Origin: an uncultured Lachnospiraceae bacterium
GTDB lineage: Bacteria > Bacillota > Clostridia > Lachnospirales > Lachnospiraceae
Direction of reading: 5' to 3'
Length of the DNA stretch: 64,000 bases
NCBI GenBank assembly: GCA_944381615.1
Contig: CALWLT010000037.1
Span: 1-64,000, forward strand
Shown here: positions 16,017 to 24,620 of the stretch, in pieces
Numbering within the stretch: the first letter of the stretch is position 1
Layout of the letters: the number at the start of each line of letters is the position of its first letter
Notes under the pieces: generated by a model
The model's database searches: none
Seen by the model: the letters and a program-made list of their open reading frames with translations, nothing else
What the model was told of the DNA's origin: nothing
Position numbers and translations under genes: made by a program

Positions 16017-17600
16017 TCAGTATGGCAGCGTCAGATGGGCGAAATCCTTCGCCTCGTCCTCCAGAATATTTAACAGGAAATCGCTGAGATCACTGGCGTA
16101 GCTCAGCTCCTCCCACGCCGCGGCCGCCGGATCGGAGGCCGCGCGATCCGCAATCTCAAACATGGTCCCGCCGTAGTAGCGCACGCAAAGCTCGGCATAG
16201 AACCGGGCCATGGCGTCCTCCTGCTCCGCGGTCAGATAAATCCCCCGCTCCCGCATATGGCGCTCCAGATCCCACACGGCGTTCCCGTACGCGAGCTGAT
16301 AGAGAAAGTCCCTGCTGTAACGGGAAAACTCCGCCAGCGACCGGTTGCGGTAGGAGTTGCGCTCTGCCCAGCCGTCCACGTCCACCGAATGCGCGTCGTA
16401 CTGATACGTCCCGTCGTTCCAGATCTGAATGACGCCGTAATTGCAGGGCGCCATGAGCAGCGATCCGGTTACCACCTCGCTGATCCCGGACTCCTCATCC
16501 TGCAGGTAATGCTGGATATGCAGATGGCCGCTCAGATGCAGGCGAACTTCGTAATCCGACAGAAGCTCCGCCAGCTCCTCGCTGTGCTCGATCGTGCAGT
16601 CGTCGTAAAACGCCGGGCTGACGCCGCTCTGATCAAACAGATTGTGATGGCTTACGGTAATGACCTGCGCGCCTTCTTCCCAGGCCGCGTCCAGGATCTT
16701 CTCCATCCACTCATACGTCCCGCCGCGCACCATGCCGCCGGGAAGATTGACCGTCTCATACTGACAGGTATCCAGCATCAGCAGCCAGTAATAATCGTTT
16801 AACCGGTACAGATAGCTGAGCGAACTGGGATCCCGGCTGTCTGCCGCCACATAGCCGAAATCGGCGTAAATGCGCCTGAACTCTTCCGCGTCGACGCTGT
16901 CCACCCACTCCGTGCCGTCCGCCTTATAGCGCCGGGCGGCGGCGTTGTTGATATCGTGATTGCCGGGAATGACCGCTACCTCAATATCATTTTCCAGAAA
17001 GGTCTCCAGGATGGAGGCCAGCTCCAGATGGCTCGCTTTCTCCCCGTCCAGCGTCAGATCGCCCGCCAGCACGACGAGATCCGGATGCAGCTCCAGCACG
17101 TCGTCCACGAAAGCGTCCATAATCTCCCAGGTGTACTGCAAAACGCGGCCGTCGCTGTGCTGCGCCGCGGACACGAAAGTCTGACAGCGGTTCCCCGAGA
17201 GATCCTCCGCCAGATAATGCAGATCCGTCGCCAGCACGATGGTCTTCATCACAAAGCGCTCGTCCTCTTCATCCTCCGGCCCGTCTGCCTCCGGTTCGCT
17301 CTCTCCCGCCGGACCGCGCCATTCCTCCCCCGGCTCCGGCCCTTTTCCTTCGCTCTCCGGCTCCGGTTTCTCACTCTCCGGATCCGACTGCTTCGTCTCT
17401 GAAGCCGGTCCCGGCTTTTCTTCCGTCTCCGGCTCCTGCCTCTTCGTCTCCGAGGCAGGCCCCGGTTTTTCCTCCCCGGCCGTCTCCGGGGCCGTTCCGC
17501 TTTCCGTCCCCGGAAAAAGCGGCCCCGAACAGCCTGCCGCCGCCGCCCCCGTCAAAAGAAGCGCAAGTGCAAGCGGCAGCGCCTTCTTCCTGTTTTTCAT
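16017..17600 (-). CDS. Metallophosphoesterase lipoprotein (second paralogue)
   Basis: About 527 residues from ATG 17600 (GGGGGAAAT site). The signal peptide ends in a lipobox (LLTGAAAAGC, Cys near residue 24), followed by about 100 residues of Glu/Pro/Lys/Ser repeats (PGPASETK appears twice). The phosphoesterase domain has DLHY, AGDLTLDG, PGNHDI, VSHHNLFDQ and SGHLHIQH. It matches the gene at 11194 in domain order and in the region DSRDPSSLSYLYRLNDYYW. It starts 13 bp after the CDF gene, so the metal exporter and metallo-enzyme are probably co-transcribed. Confidence 0.88.
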   Translation of the reverse strand: MKNRKKALPLALALLLTGAAAAGCSGPLFPGTESGTAPETAGEEKPGPASETKRQEPETEEKPGPASETKQSDPESEKPEPESEGKGPEPGEEWRGPAGESEPEADGPEDEEDERFVMKTIVLATDLHYLAEDLSGNRCQTFVSAAQHSDGRVLQYTWEIMDAFVDDVLELHPDLVVLAGDLTLDGEKASHLELASILETFLENDIEVAVIPGNHDINNAAARRYKADGTEWVDSVDAEEFRRIYADFGYVAADSRDPSSLSYLYRLNDYYWLLMLDTCQYETVNLPGGMVRGGTYEWMEKILDAAWEEGAQVITVSHHNLFDQSGVSPAFYDDCTIEHSEELAELLSDYEVRLHLSGHLHIQHYLQDEESGISEVVTGSLLMAPCNYGVIQIWNDGTYQYDAHSVDVDGWAERNSYRNRSLAEFSRYSRDFLYQLAYGNAVWDLERHMRERGIYLTAEQEDAMARFYAELCVRYYGGTMFEIADRAASDPAAAAWEELSYASDLSDFLLNILEDEAKDFAHLTLPY

Positions 17601-17613
17601 ATCATTTCCCCCG

Positions 17614-18783
17614 TCAGAGCACATCCCCGTGATCCACGGAGATAACCGCGCAGTACGTCTTCCATTTTTCCCGGATCCGCCTGCTTATCTCCTCCCGGAT
17701 CTCCTCGTCCGTCCGTTTTTCCCCGAACGGAATCACAATGTCAAAAATCAGGTTGGTATGGGTCGATCCCGTTACCATGCGAAAATCATGGATCGTCATC
17801 TCCGGGTTGACCAGAGCGGCCATCTTCGCCACTTCCTCCCGCGTCCTGCGCACGGTCTCATTGTTGGTCTCGATCGGATCCATATGGATGACCGCCTCGC
17901 AGCCCAGCTTTTCCTTCAGCTCCTTCTCGATGCAATCAATCACATCGTGCAGCTCAAAAATATCTCCGTCTCCGGACACCTCGCCGTGCAGGGAAATCAT
18001 CACGCGCCCCGGCCCGTAATCATGGACGACCAGGTCGTGAATGCCCAGGATCTCCGGGTGCGACAGCGTGATCCGCTGAATTTCCTCAATCAGCTCCGGA
18101 TCCGGGCGCTGGCCCAGCAGCGGATCCAGCGTGTCCCGCGCCGCGCCGTACCCGGCATAGAGAATAAAGAGCGCGACCAGCACGCCGCACCAGCCGTCCA
18201 CATTGATTCCCGTAAACTTAAGAATCAGCATGGAGAGCAGCACGACCGTCGTGGCCACCGCGTCGCTTAAGCTGTCTGTCGCCGTCGCCTTCATCGCCGA
18301 AGAACTGATCTTTTTCCCGATCGAGCGGTTATAATGGCTCATGTAGAGCTTGACGCCCACGGAAACAACCAGGATCCCGATCGAAAGCGCGCCCGTCTCG
18401 ACCGCCTCCGGGTTGCGGATCTTCTCGATGGAGGAGCGTCCCAGCTCCACGCCCATCAGCATGATGGCCGCCGCCACGGCAAGCCCCGACAGATATTCGA
18501 TCCGCCCGTGCCCGAACGGATGCTCCTGATCCGGCTTCATGCCCGCAAATTTAAACCCGATCAGCGTGATCAGGGACGAACCGGCGTCCGACAGATTATT
18601 GACCGCATCCGCCATGATGGCGATCGAGCCGCTCAACACGCCCGCCAGATATTTTCCCAGAAACAGGAAGATGTTCAGGCAGATGCCCGTCAGGCTGCAG
18701 AGCACGCCGTAACGCCGCCGCACCTCGGGATCCCGCACATCCTCCCGGTTGTGAATCCATTTTTTTGCCAGAAATTCAATCAT
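17614..18783 (-). CDS. Cation diffusion facilitator (zinc/manganese exporter)
   Basis: 389 residues. CDF family: about six transmembrane helices within residues 25-205, with metal-site residues in DAVNNLSDAGSS and SDAVATTVV, and the loop HPFGHGRIEYLSGL. A cytoplasmic C-terminal domain follows (about residues 215-300, RITLSHPEILGIHDLVVHDY, SLHGEV), and a roughly 80-residue extension carries a second ferredoxin-like segment (IHDFRMVTGSTHTNLIFDIV), as in the longer MntE/YdfM-like members. It exports divalent metal using the proton gradient. The ribosome site is weak (AAAAAGAG). Confidence 0.9.
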   Translation of the reverse strand: MIEFLAKKWIHNREDVRDPEVRRRYGVLCSLTGICLNIFLFLGKYLAGVLSGSIAIMADAVNNLSDAGSSLITLIGFKFAGMKPDQEHPFGHGRIEYLSGLAVAAAIMLMGVELGRSSIEKIRNPEAVETGALSIGILVVSVGVKLYMSHYNRSIGKKISSSAMKATATDSLSDAVATTVVLLSMLILKFTGINVDGWCGVLVALFILYAGYGAARDTLDPLLGQRPDPELIEEIQRITLSHPEILGIHDLVVHDYGPGRVMISLHGEVSGDGDIFELHDVIDCIEKELKEKLGCEAVIHMDPIETNNETVRRTREEVAKMAALVNPEMTIHDFRMVTGSTHTNLIFDIVIPFGEKRTDEEIREEISRRIREKWKTYCAVISVDHGDVL

Positions 18784-18821
18784 CTCTTTTTCGGGACCGC
18801 GTCCCTTCCATTCCCTTCCTG

Positions 18822-18847
18822 ACCGCCGCAGAGGCGGTTATTTTTTT
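18822..18847 (+). terminator. Plus-strand terminator-like hairpin without a plus gene
   Basis: ACCGCC/GGCGGT around GCAGA followed by TTATTTTTTT, reading on plus. Both neighbours are on minus, where the same hairpin is preceded, not followed, by the T run. It could stop antisense transcription coming from the fusion gene. Confidence 0.4.
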
Positions 18848-18853
18848 CCCCTG

Positions 18854-19843
18854 TCACTTCAAAAACACGAGCGTATCCGGATCGGAGCGCGACGGGTCAA
18901 AGCAGAATCCCAGGCGGTCAAATTCCTTTGCCTCCCCGAAATCCAGCGCTCCCCGCCCGGCCAGAAAGCGCACCATCTCGCCCCGGGCCATCTTGGCCTC
19001 CGTGCCCTTGACCCGTATTTTCCCGTCCTGTAAGCTTCCGAACACGCAGCTTACCATCCGATCCGTCCCCCGCAGCCACGGCTCCACAGCCCGGCTGTAC
19101 TCCTTTGAGGCCAGATTCAGGATTCGCGCCCCGCCGGGCGCGCCCAGAGCCAGCTCCCGGTAAATCAGATCGCCCCAGTACGCGTAGAGGTCGCCTCCCC
19201 GCTCTGTCGCAAGCTTCGCCTGCATCTCCAGACGGTAGGGGACCACGCCGTCGTCCGCCCGGAGGATCCCGTAAAACCCGCTCAGGATCCGCAGATGGCG
19301 GCAGGCGTACTCCCACTCCTCCTCCGTAAAGACCTGCGGCGCCAGATACTGATACTGAATCCCCACATACGCGAGAAGCGCCGGCGTCAGGCCGGCCCTC
19401 AGATCCATCTCCTGATAGCGCCGGTAATTTTCCTCCGTGATCGACTCGTTCGCGCCGAACAGCCGGCCCAGCGCCTCCCTGTCATAGCCTCGCAGGATCT
19501 GCAGAAGAACTTCGCTCTGTTCCAGATAGGCCGGATACGCCCGCCAGGGAAATTCATCCGTCCGCCGCCGCATTCGTTTAGCCGGCGAGATGATGATCTT
19601 CATCCCGCCGGCCGCCAGTTTTTCCTTTTCCTCTTTTTTCATCCGCTTGATCGCGGCCTCCCGCCGCAGCGCTTCCTCCTTCGTGGCGTACATCTCGCAG
19701 TATGCCAGCGCCGCCGGGCGCCGGCTCCTCGTATATTTGGCCCCGCGCCCCTCGTTGTGCGCCCGGATCCGCCCTTCCAGATCGTTGCTCCACCCGCAGT
19801 AAAGCGAACCGTCGGCGCAGCGAAGCAGATACGTGTAATTCAA
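18854..19843 (-). CDS. GIY-YIG nuclease fused to YaaA
   Basis: 329 residues, one uninterrupted frame made of two proteins normally encoded separately. Residues 1-76 are a UPF0213-type GIY-YIG domain (YTYLLRCADGSLYCGWSND, RIRAHNEGRGAKYTRSR, catalytic-type Glu in CEMYATKEEALRREAAIKR). Residues 81-329 are a complete YaaA/DUF328 protein starting at its normal N-terminus MKIIISPAKRMRRRTDEF and containing ALLAYVGIQYQYL, LRILSGFYGILRADD and a C-terminal RLGFCFDP. YaaA limits iron-dependent oxidative damage in E. coli and binds DNA. No ribosome site precedes the internal ATG (19603), so separate translation is unlikely. A promoter lies in the end of the upstream OLD gene. Confidence 0.92.
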   Translation of the reverse strand: MNYTYLLRCADGSLYCGWSNDLEGRIRAHNEGRGAKYTRSRRPAALAYCEMYATKEEALRREAAIKRMKKEEKEKLAAGGMKIIISPAKRMRRRTDEFPWRAYPAYLEQSEVLLQILRGYDREALGRLFGANESITEENYRRYQEMDLRAGLTPALLAYVGIQYQYLAPQVFTEEEWEYACRHLRILSGFYGILRADDGVVPYRLEMQAKLATERGGDLYAYWGDLIYRELALGAPGGARILNLASKEYSRAVEPWLRGTDRMVSCVFGSLQDGKIRVKGTEAKMARGEMVRFLAGRGALDFGEAKEFDRLGFCFDPSRSDPDTLVFLK

Positions 19844-19978
19844 ACTGTTCCTCCCGCGCGCACCCGCCTCCCGGCGCTATGTAAACGGCAACAACACCTT
19901 GCAATGTGCCGTCGCCGCCGGGGCCCGGAACGCCTTTGCCTTCCCGCCCGCATCTATCTCAAGCACCGGCCGGATGCG
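19844..19978. other. Leader between the OLD gene and the fusion gene
   Basis: 135 bp, presumably the untranslated leader from the promoter at 19988-20015. It includes TTGCAAGGTGTTGTTGCCG-like sequence on minus but no clear hairpin or known riboswitch. Confidence 0.4.
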
Positions 19979-21871
19979 CTATACTCTATTATATGAATTT
20001 TCTTCCGAATTGCAACGATCCTCCCGGCATTTTTTCCGGCTGTCAAAATAGAGGAAGGCGTCCACGGCGTCCAGAATGTCGGCAAAATCCTCCCGCGGCG
20101 CCAGATCGATATAGCGGCGCAGCAGCTCCGTCTCCTGTTTCTTATAGCGTCCGTAAAAAATATCATAGAGATTGTGCCCGCGCAGGTGGATCTTGAAAAG
20201 TTCCATCTGCTCCCGCAGATCCTCCGCCGAGGAGAGCGGCCGCCCCAGCGCCTGCACAAAGCGCCGCCCCGAAGCCAGGCGGTTTAAATACTCCTCCCAT
20301 TTTTCCCAGAGGATCGCGTAAAACTGCTCTTCCGATTCCACAATGCCCAGCTCTGCCATCACGGCCGGATTGAGAAAATAATTCTCAAACGAATAATATT
20401 TCAGAATCAGGACGTTTTTCCGCTGCACCCGCGGCAGGCGATCCGCGTCGCGCTGATCCTGCTCCTCATAGTAGCGGCAGAGCGAGGCGGCCAGCTCCTC
20501 CGGATCCTTTCCGTCCCCGTCCCGGATCATAAGGAAATGATCGCGAAACGACATTTGGTTCATGTATTTCAGATTGGCGTACGTCTTAATGTTCGTGCAG
20601 CTGTTCGTTGTCAGGATCGCAATCCGCGAAAGGCGTCCCTTTTCATCGTACACCTCGGAATAATATTTCTCCAGCAGAAGTGGCAGCCGGCTCTTGTCCT
20701 GCTTTCCCTCGACGATAAACACGAAATCGACGTTTAACACATCGCCCGCGCCGTAGCCCAGATCCTCCAGGATCCCGCCGATGGACGCATGTTCCCGGAT
20801 GACCGGGCGCTTGTCCTCATCCAGCACCACCTGCCGGATCTGACGGCTCGTAAAATTCATCAGAAGCTGCGCCGAGTGGGTGCTGAACAGGATCTGATTT
20901 TTGCGCGACAGGCGGTAAAGAATCCCGCTGGCCGTCTTCTGCAGCTGCGGGTGCAGAAACAGCTCCGGGTATTCCACGATGATGACGCTGGCCGCCTGAT
21001 GCTCTCCCTCGACGTACGTCTCCAGAAGCGACAGCATGTAAATGCTCTGCATGCCGCGGCTCATGGGGACACTGGCGGGCGGCTCCCCGTCCCGGGAGGT
21101 CCGCAGGCGGATGGAAAACATCCGCTCCGGATCCGCGCAGATCTCATAGGACAGCTCGTCGTAGCCCCCGTTTTTGTGGAAATTTTCGTTGATGCGCTCT
21201 ACCCGGTCTCCGATCCGCGACTCCAGAAGCTTGTATTCCAGAAGCTTCCTCGCCTCGGCCGCATTCAGATCGGCGGGCCGCTTCTGATCGATGAGGCCGA
21301 TGCACTGGAAGCAGTGCGCGCATTCCTTCCCCGTATCGAAAATGCAGCAGGCGGCGCTGGCCTGGCTCATGGCCGGATTGTCATAAAACAGCAGCAGATC
21401 CCGCTGGAAACGCTTCAGGCTCCGGGTGCTGTCGATGTCGTAAACCCGCGGCAAAACCTCCGGGATATACGGATTGTCCTTTCTTACCCCGTCCGCATAG
21501 CGGATCGTTCCGCCGTAATTGGCGAGATACGTAAACGTCAACTGATCGCCCAGGCAGGACGGAAGGCGGCGGTAAAATTCCCGCTCCCAGACCTCAAAGC
21601 GCTTATAGCGGCTGACCCGCCCCATCCGGCATAAAAGCTCCCGGTCCTCTCTCCCGATCTCCAGCGTGACCTCGATCTCAATATTCTGGCGCTGCGCGTT
21701 AAAATCCGGCGGCGCGGGGCGCGACGCCCCGCTGACCGTCCGGATCGCATCCAGCACCGACGATTTTCCCGTATTGTTTTTTCCCACCAGAATCAGGGCG
21801 TTCTCGATCTCCCGGATCTCCATGTCCCGGATCCCCTTGTAATTCCGGATGCGAATCCGCGTAAACTGCAT
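19979..21871 (-). CDS. OLD-family ATP-dependent nuclease (AAA-TOPRIM)
   Basis: 630 residues. N-terminal SMC-like ATPase: Walker A GKNNTGKSS (residues 30-38), signature MSRGMQSI (270-277), Walker B-like IIVEYPELFLHP (297-308) and H-loop FSTHSAQLL (329-337). C-terminal TOPRIM: acidic IVEGKQDKS (Glu388) and IRDGDGKD (Asp451/Asp453). This is the class-1 OLD layout of P2 Old and GajA, which cut DNA in phage defence. Residues 175-190 are a cysteine cluster (CC, then CAHCFQC) inside the ATPase, possibly a zinc knuckle. No UvrD-like GajB gene is adjacent. Function as defence or repair nuclease is inferred. Confidence 0.85.
   Translation of the reverse strand: MQFTRIRIRNYKGIRDMEIREIENALILVGKNNTGKSSVLDAIRTVSGASRPAPPDFNAQRQNIEIEVTLEIGREDRELLCRMGRVSRYKRFEVWEREFYRRLPSCLGDQLTFTYLANYGGTIRYADGVRKDNPYIPEVLPRVYDIDSTRSLKRFQRDLLLFYDNPAMSQASAACCIFDTGKECAHCFQCIGLIDQKRPADLNAAEARKLLEYKLLESRIGDRVERINENFHKNGGYDELSYEICADPERMFSIRLRTSRDGEPPASVPMSRGMQSIYMLSLLETYVEGEHQAASVIIVEYPELFLHPQLQKTASGILYRLSRKNQILFSTHSAQLLMNFTSRQIRQVVLDEDKRPVIREHASIGGILEDLGYGAGDVLNVDFVFIVEGKQDKSRLPLLLEKYYSEVYDEKGRLSRIAILTTNSCTNIKTYANLKYMNQMSFRDHFLMIRDGDGKDPEELAASLCRYYEEQDQRDADRLPRVQRKNVLILKYYSFENYFLNPAVMAELGIVESEEQFYAILWEKWEEYLNRLASGRRFVQALGRPLSSAEDLREQMELFKIHLRGHNLYDIFYGRYKKQETELLRRYIDLAPREDFADILDAVDAFLYFDSRKKCREDRCNSEENSYNRV
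19988..20015 (-). promoter_or_regulatory. Promoter of the GIY-YIG/YaaA gene inside the OLD 3' end
   Basis: On minus TTGCAA (20010-20015), 16 bp, TATAAT (19988-19993). It lies within the last codons of the OLD gene and would give a leader of about 140 nt. Confidence 0.55.
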
Positions 21872-21933
21872 ACGCCCCGCCCCCTTTCCCGGCAGTAAAA
21901 GTTTCTCCCTGCGGCGCGCCGGCCGCCGGCCCG

Positions 21934-23490
21934 TCAGCGAATTTCCTTGACCAGGATCAGACGATCCCCTTTCTTAATTCCGCCCTCCGAAAGGCCGTTC
22001 ATCTCCCGCACCTGATCCACCGTCGTGTGAAATTTCTTGGCAATTTTCCACAGGGTATCCTCCGGCTGCACCACATATCCCACAATGCCCGGCATCTCCT
22101 GCAGCTTTTTCAGATCCAGAGGTCCCGCGGACACCTCCGTGACCACGGATTCCCGGATCGGCTGCAGCACCAGCAGATCGGCGGACACGACCGCCTTGAT
22201 TTCCACCGAGTCGCCGCCCAGCATCACGGCGGTCAGCTGCTCTACGCCCAGATTCAGCTGCCAGACGCTGTCCCGGCTGATCCCGTCGGCCTCCGCCACG
22301 CAGCGGAACGGAAGCATCTCGACCGAGCTCCCTACCGGCTCCGCATCGTCGTCCGTCAGGTAGAGAAGGCCCACCTCCAGAACGCCCTCGATATGCAGGC
22401 CGTCTTCCTCCGGCCAGGCCTCATCCAGCTTGACATTCCCGCTGCTGTGACAGATCTGCAGGATGCGCTCCGCCTTTTTCAGGCTGATCTGATCGCTGAC
22501 CTTTGTCTTGCAGATATTGCGCGTCAGAAGCCGGTCAAAGCAGGCCTCTCCCGTCTCCGCCTTCAGCTCGCAGCCGGTCGAATACACATCGCTTAAAAGC
22601 TCGACTTCCTCCTCCTGATAGAGGCGCATATCCAGCTCCAGAACCGCGTCGATGCCGAACTCCCGCATCTCGCCGTCGCTGTCCGGCTTCGCCTCTGCGC
22701 TGCGGTGCAGGATGCGCACGCCCACTGCCGGGATCATATCATCGCCCGCCTCCGCAAGCTCCACCTCGCCGGAAAACGGGATGCTCTCCTCCAGCCACTG
22801 GACCGGCGTGTGATCCTCCTCGCCGGAATAGATCAGAAACACCAGAAGCTCCCCCTCCAGATGGATCATTCCTTCCATCGGGCGCACCGACACGCCCCGC
22901 AGGCGCATCTCGTTCCAGAGCACCGTCCCGATATCCGGCTTGTTGGCGGTCAGCTGGATATCCTCCCGGATGCGGTAGGTATCTCTGCGCCGGGCCGCGA
23001 TCGACGCCACCTCGACGCTTCTCTTTAATACCTCGGCCTTCTGATCGTCCGTCTCAATGTCCACCGCCGCCTCCGCGTCGCACAGGCTCTCCGCCCGCAC
23101 CTCCAGCGTGACGACCGCCTTGACGCTCAGCTTGCGGGAATTGATCAGCCCCGTGCTCAGATCCTCCAGCGTCCAGCCCGTCTGCGTCTCATCGTGCTCC
23201 TCCAGATCCGGGACATTGATCGCCTCTTCAAAGGGGATCTCCCCGCTCAGCGCCTGCAGTCCCCCGCCCTCTCTGCGGTACAGCACATGAAACACAAGCG
23301 TCCCCTTGACGAGTACCTTCTCCCCCTGAATTCTGGACGACTCGATCTGGACCTCCCCGTTGTCAAGCAGAATCCGCGCCACGTCGTCAAACGTGTCCGG
23401 CACAATCACGTCATCGTCCAGCGTAATCTGGGATACCGCGCTCCCCTTCTGTCGGTTCATATGGATATTTTTCCTGATCAGTTCCATCAT
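21934..23490 (-). CDS. sipL: SipL-like spore coat morphogenesis protein (DUF3794, LysM)
   Basis: 518 residues. Repeated DUF3794 modules fill most of the protein (QITLDDDVIVPDTFDDVARI, then AVDIETDDQKAEVLKRSVEV, then DQISLKKAERILQICHSSGN). A C-terminal LysM domain follows, GYVVQPEDTLWKIAKKFHTT to KKGDRLILVKEI (about residues 468-516). The layout and length match C. difficile SipL, which anchors SpoIVA and so the coat to the forespore. It is made in the mother cell during sporulation. The start is at a double ATG with AAGGCCGGAT upstream. This is the best sporulation marker in the window; no sigma-E promoter was identified with confidence. Confidence 0.88.
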   Translation of the reverse strand: MMELIRKNIHMNRQKGSAVSQITLDDDVIVPDTFDDVARILLDNGEVQIESSRIQGEKVLVKGTLVFHVLYRREGGGLQALSGEIPFEEAINVPDLEEHDETQTGWTLEDLSTGLINSRKLSVKAVVTLEVRAESLCDAEAAVDIETDDQKAEVLKRSVEVASIAARRRDTYRIREDIQLTANKPDIGTVLWNEMRLRGVSVRPMEGMIHLEGELLVFLIYSGEEDHTPVQWLEESIPFSGEVELAEAGDDMIPAVGVRILHRSAEAKPDSDGEMREFGIDAVLELDMRLYQEEEVELLSDVYSTGCELKAETGEACFDRLLTRNICKTKVSDQISLKKAERILQICHSSGNVKLDEAWPEEDGLHIEGVLEVGLLYLTDDDAEPVGSSVEMLPFRCVAEADGISRDSVWQLNLGVEQLTAVMLGGDSVEIKAVVSADLLVLQPIRESVVTEVSAGPLDLKKLQEMPGIVGYVVQPEDTLWKIAKKFHTTVDQVREMNGLSEGGIKKGDRLILVKEIR

Positions 23491-23621
23491 ATCCGGCCTT
23501 CCCTCCGCACTCTTCCTTTTCCATTTCTCCCTGCCGGACTCCGAACTCTTCTCCGGAATCCGGGCAGAGATCCTTCATAAAAAAATATGCGAAGGGAAAG
23601 GGACATATGAATCCGCGCCGG

Positions 23622-24620
23622 TCAGCCGCGGTCGTATTCCTCCAGAAAATGATGACGCCGGCCATGCTCCACGTAGCCGATGCAGGCGTCCAGATTTACG
23701 TTTTCCACGCTTTTAAAGATATTGGTCTCAATGTGAGGGTTGATCTGCCGGAAGCGGGCGATCAGCTCCTTCATCTCCTGGCGCTTGGAAAGGCGTTCCT
23801 GATCCGCCTGCTCTTTTCTGGCCTCCGCCTCCTCCGTAAAGCGGCAGGCGCAGCGCAGAAATGTGAGATCATTGTACTCCTTCCAGGCGAGGATATCCGC
23901 CTCCTTAACCAGGTAGAGCGGCCGGATCAGCTCCATCCCCTCAAAATTCGTGCTGTGCAGCTTGGGCATCATCGTATTGACCTGCGCCCCGTACAGCATA
24001 CTCATCAGGATCGTCTCGATCACGTCGTCAAAATGGTGTCCCAGCGCAATCTTGTTGCATCCCAGCCTGCGGGCATTGGCATAAAGGAAGCCCCTCCGCA
24101 TCCTCGCACAGAGGTAGCAGGGAGACTGTTTTACATCCGCCACAACCTGAAAGATATCCGATTCAAAAATGGTAACCGGGATGCCCAGCGTGCGGGCGTT
24201 CTCCTCGATCATCCGCCGGTTGTCCGGCCGGTAGCCCGGATCCATCACGAGAAAATGAAGCCCGAACTCCATTTTCCCGTGGCGCAGGATCTCCTGCATG
24301 CACTTGGCCAAAAGCATCGAATCCTTGCCCCCGGAAATGCAGACGGCGATGTTGTCGCCCTCCTCGATCAGCCGGTATTCATTTAACGCCTTCACAAACG
24401 GCCGCCAGATCTCCTTGCGGAACCGCTTGATGATACTCTTCTCAATCTCCCGGCAGCGCTCTCCCGCCTCCTGCGGCGTCCTCCCCGCCGTCAGCAGTCG
24501 TCCGCCGTCCGGCTCTCTTTCTTCCTCCTGCAGCCGGCGGCAGGCAGGCTCTCCTGGCTCCTGCCGGCCGCCGCCCGCGCGCTCAGTCCTCTCTGCGTCC
24601 TGCATCCGCCGTCTCTCCAT
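23622..24620 (-). CDS. TtcA-like ATP-dependent tRNA thiolation enzyme
   Basis: 332 residues as written. The conserved body starts near residue 58 (EIEKSIIKRFRKEIWRPFVK) and has the PP-loop CISGGKDSMLLAKC, the cluster-binding CYLCARMRRGFLY, and GHHFDDVIETILMSMLYGAQ, as in tRNA 2-thiocytidine synthetase TtcA. A further LRCACRF lies near residue 265. The first 57 residues are Arg/Glu/Gly-rich and overlap the cysE 3' end by 38 bp, so the true start may be internal though no better start codon is obvious. The enzyme uses ATP and sulfur from cysteine to modify tRNA; being right behind cysE fits that need. Confidence 0.83.
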   Translation of the reverse strand: MERRRMQDAERTERAGGGRQEPGEPACRRLQEEEREPDGGRLLTAGRTPQEAGERCREIEKSIIKRFRKEIWRPFVKALNEYRLIEEGDNIAVCISGGKDSMLLAKCMQEILRHGKMEFGLHFLVMDPGYRPDNRRMIEENARTLGIPVTIFESDIFQVVADVKQSPCYLCARMRRGFLYANARRLGCNKIALGHHFDDVIETILMSMLYGAQVNTMMPKLHSTNFEGMELIRPLYLVKEADILAWKEYNDLTFLRCACRFTEEAEARKEQADQERLSKRQEMKELIARFRQINPHIETNIFKSVENVNLDACIGYVEHGRRHHFLEEYDRG

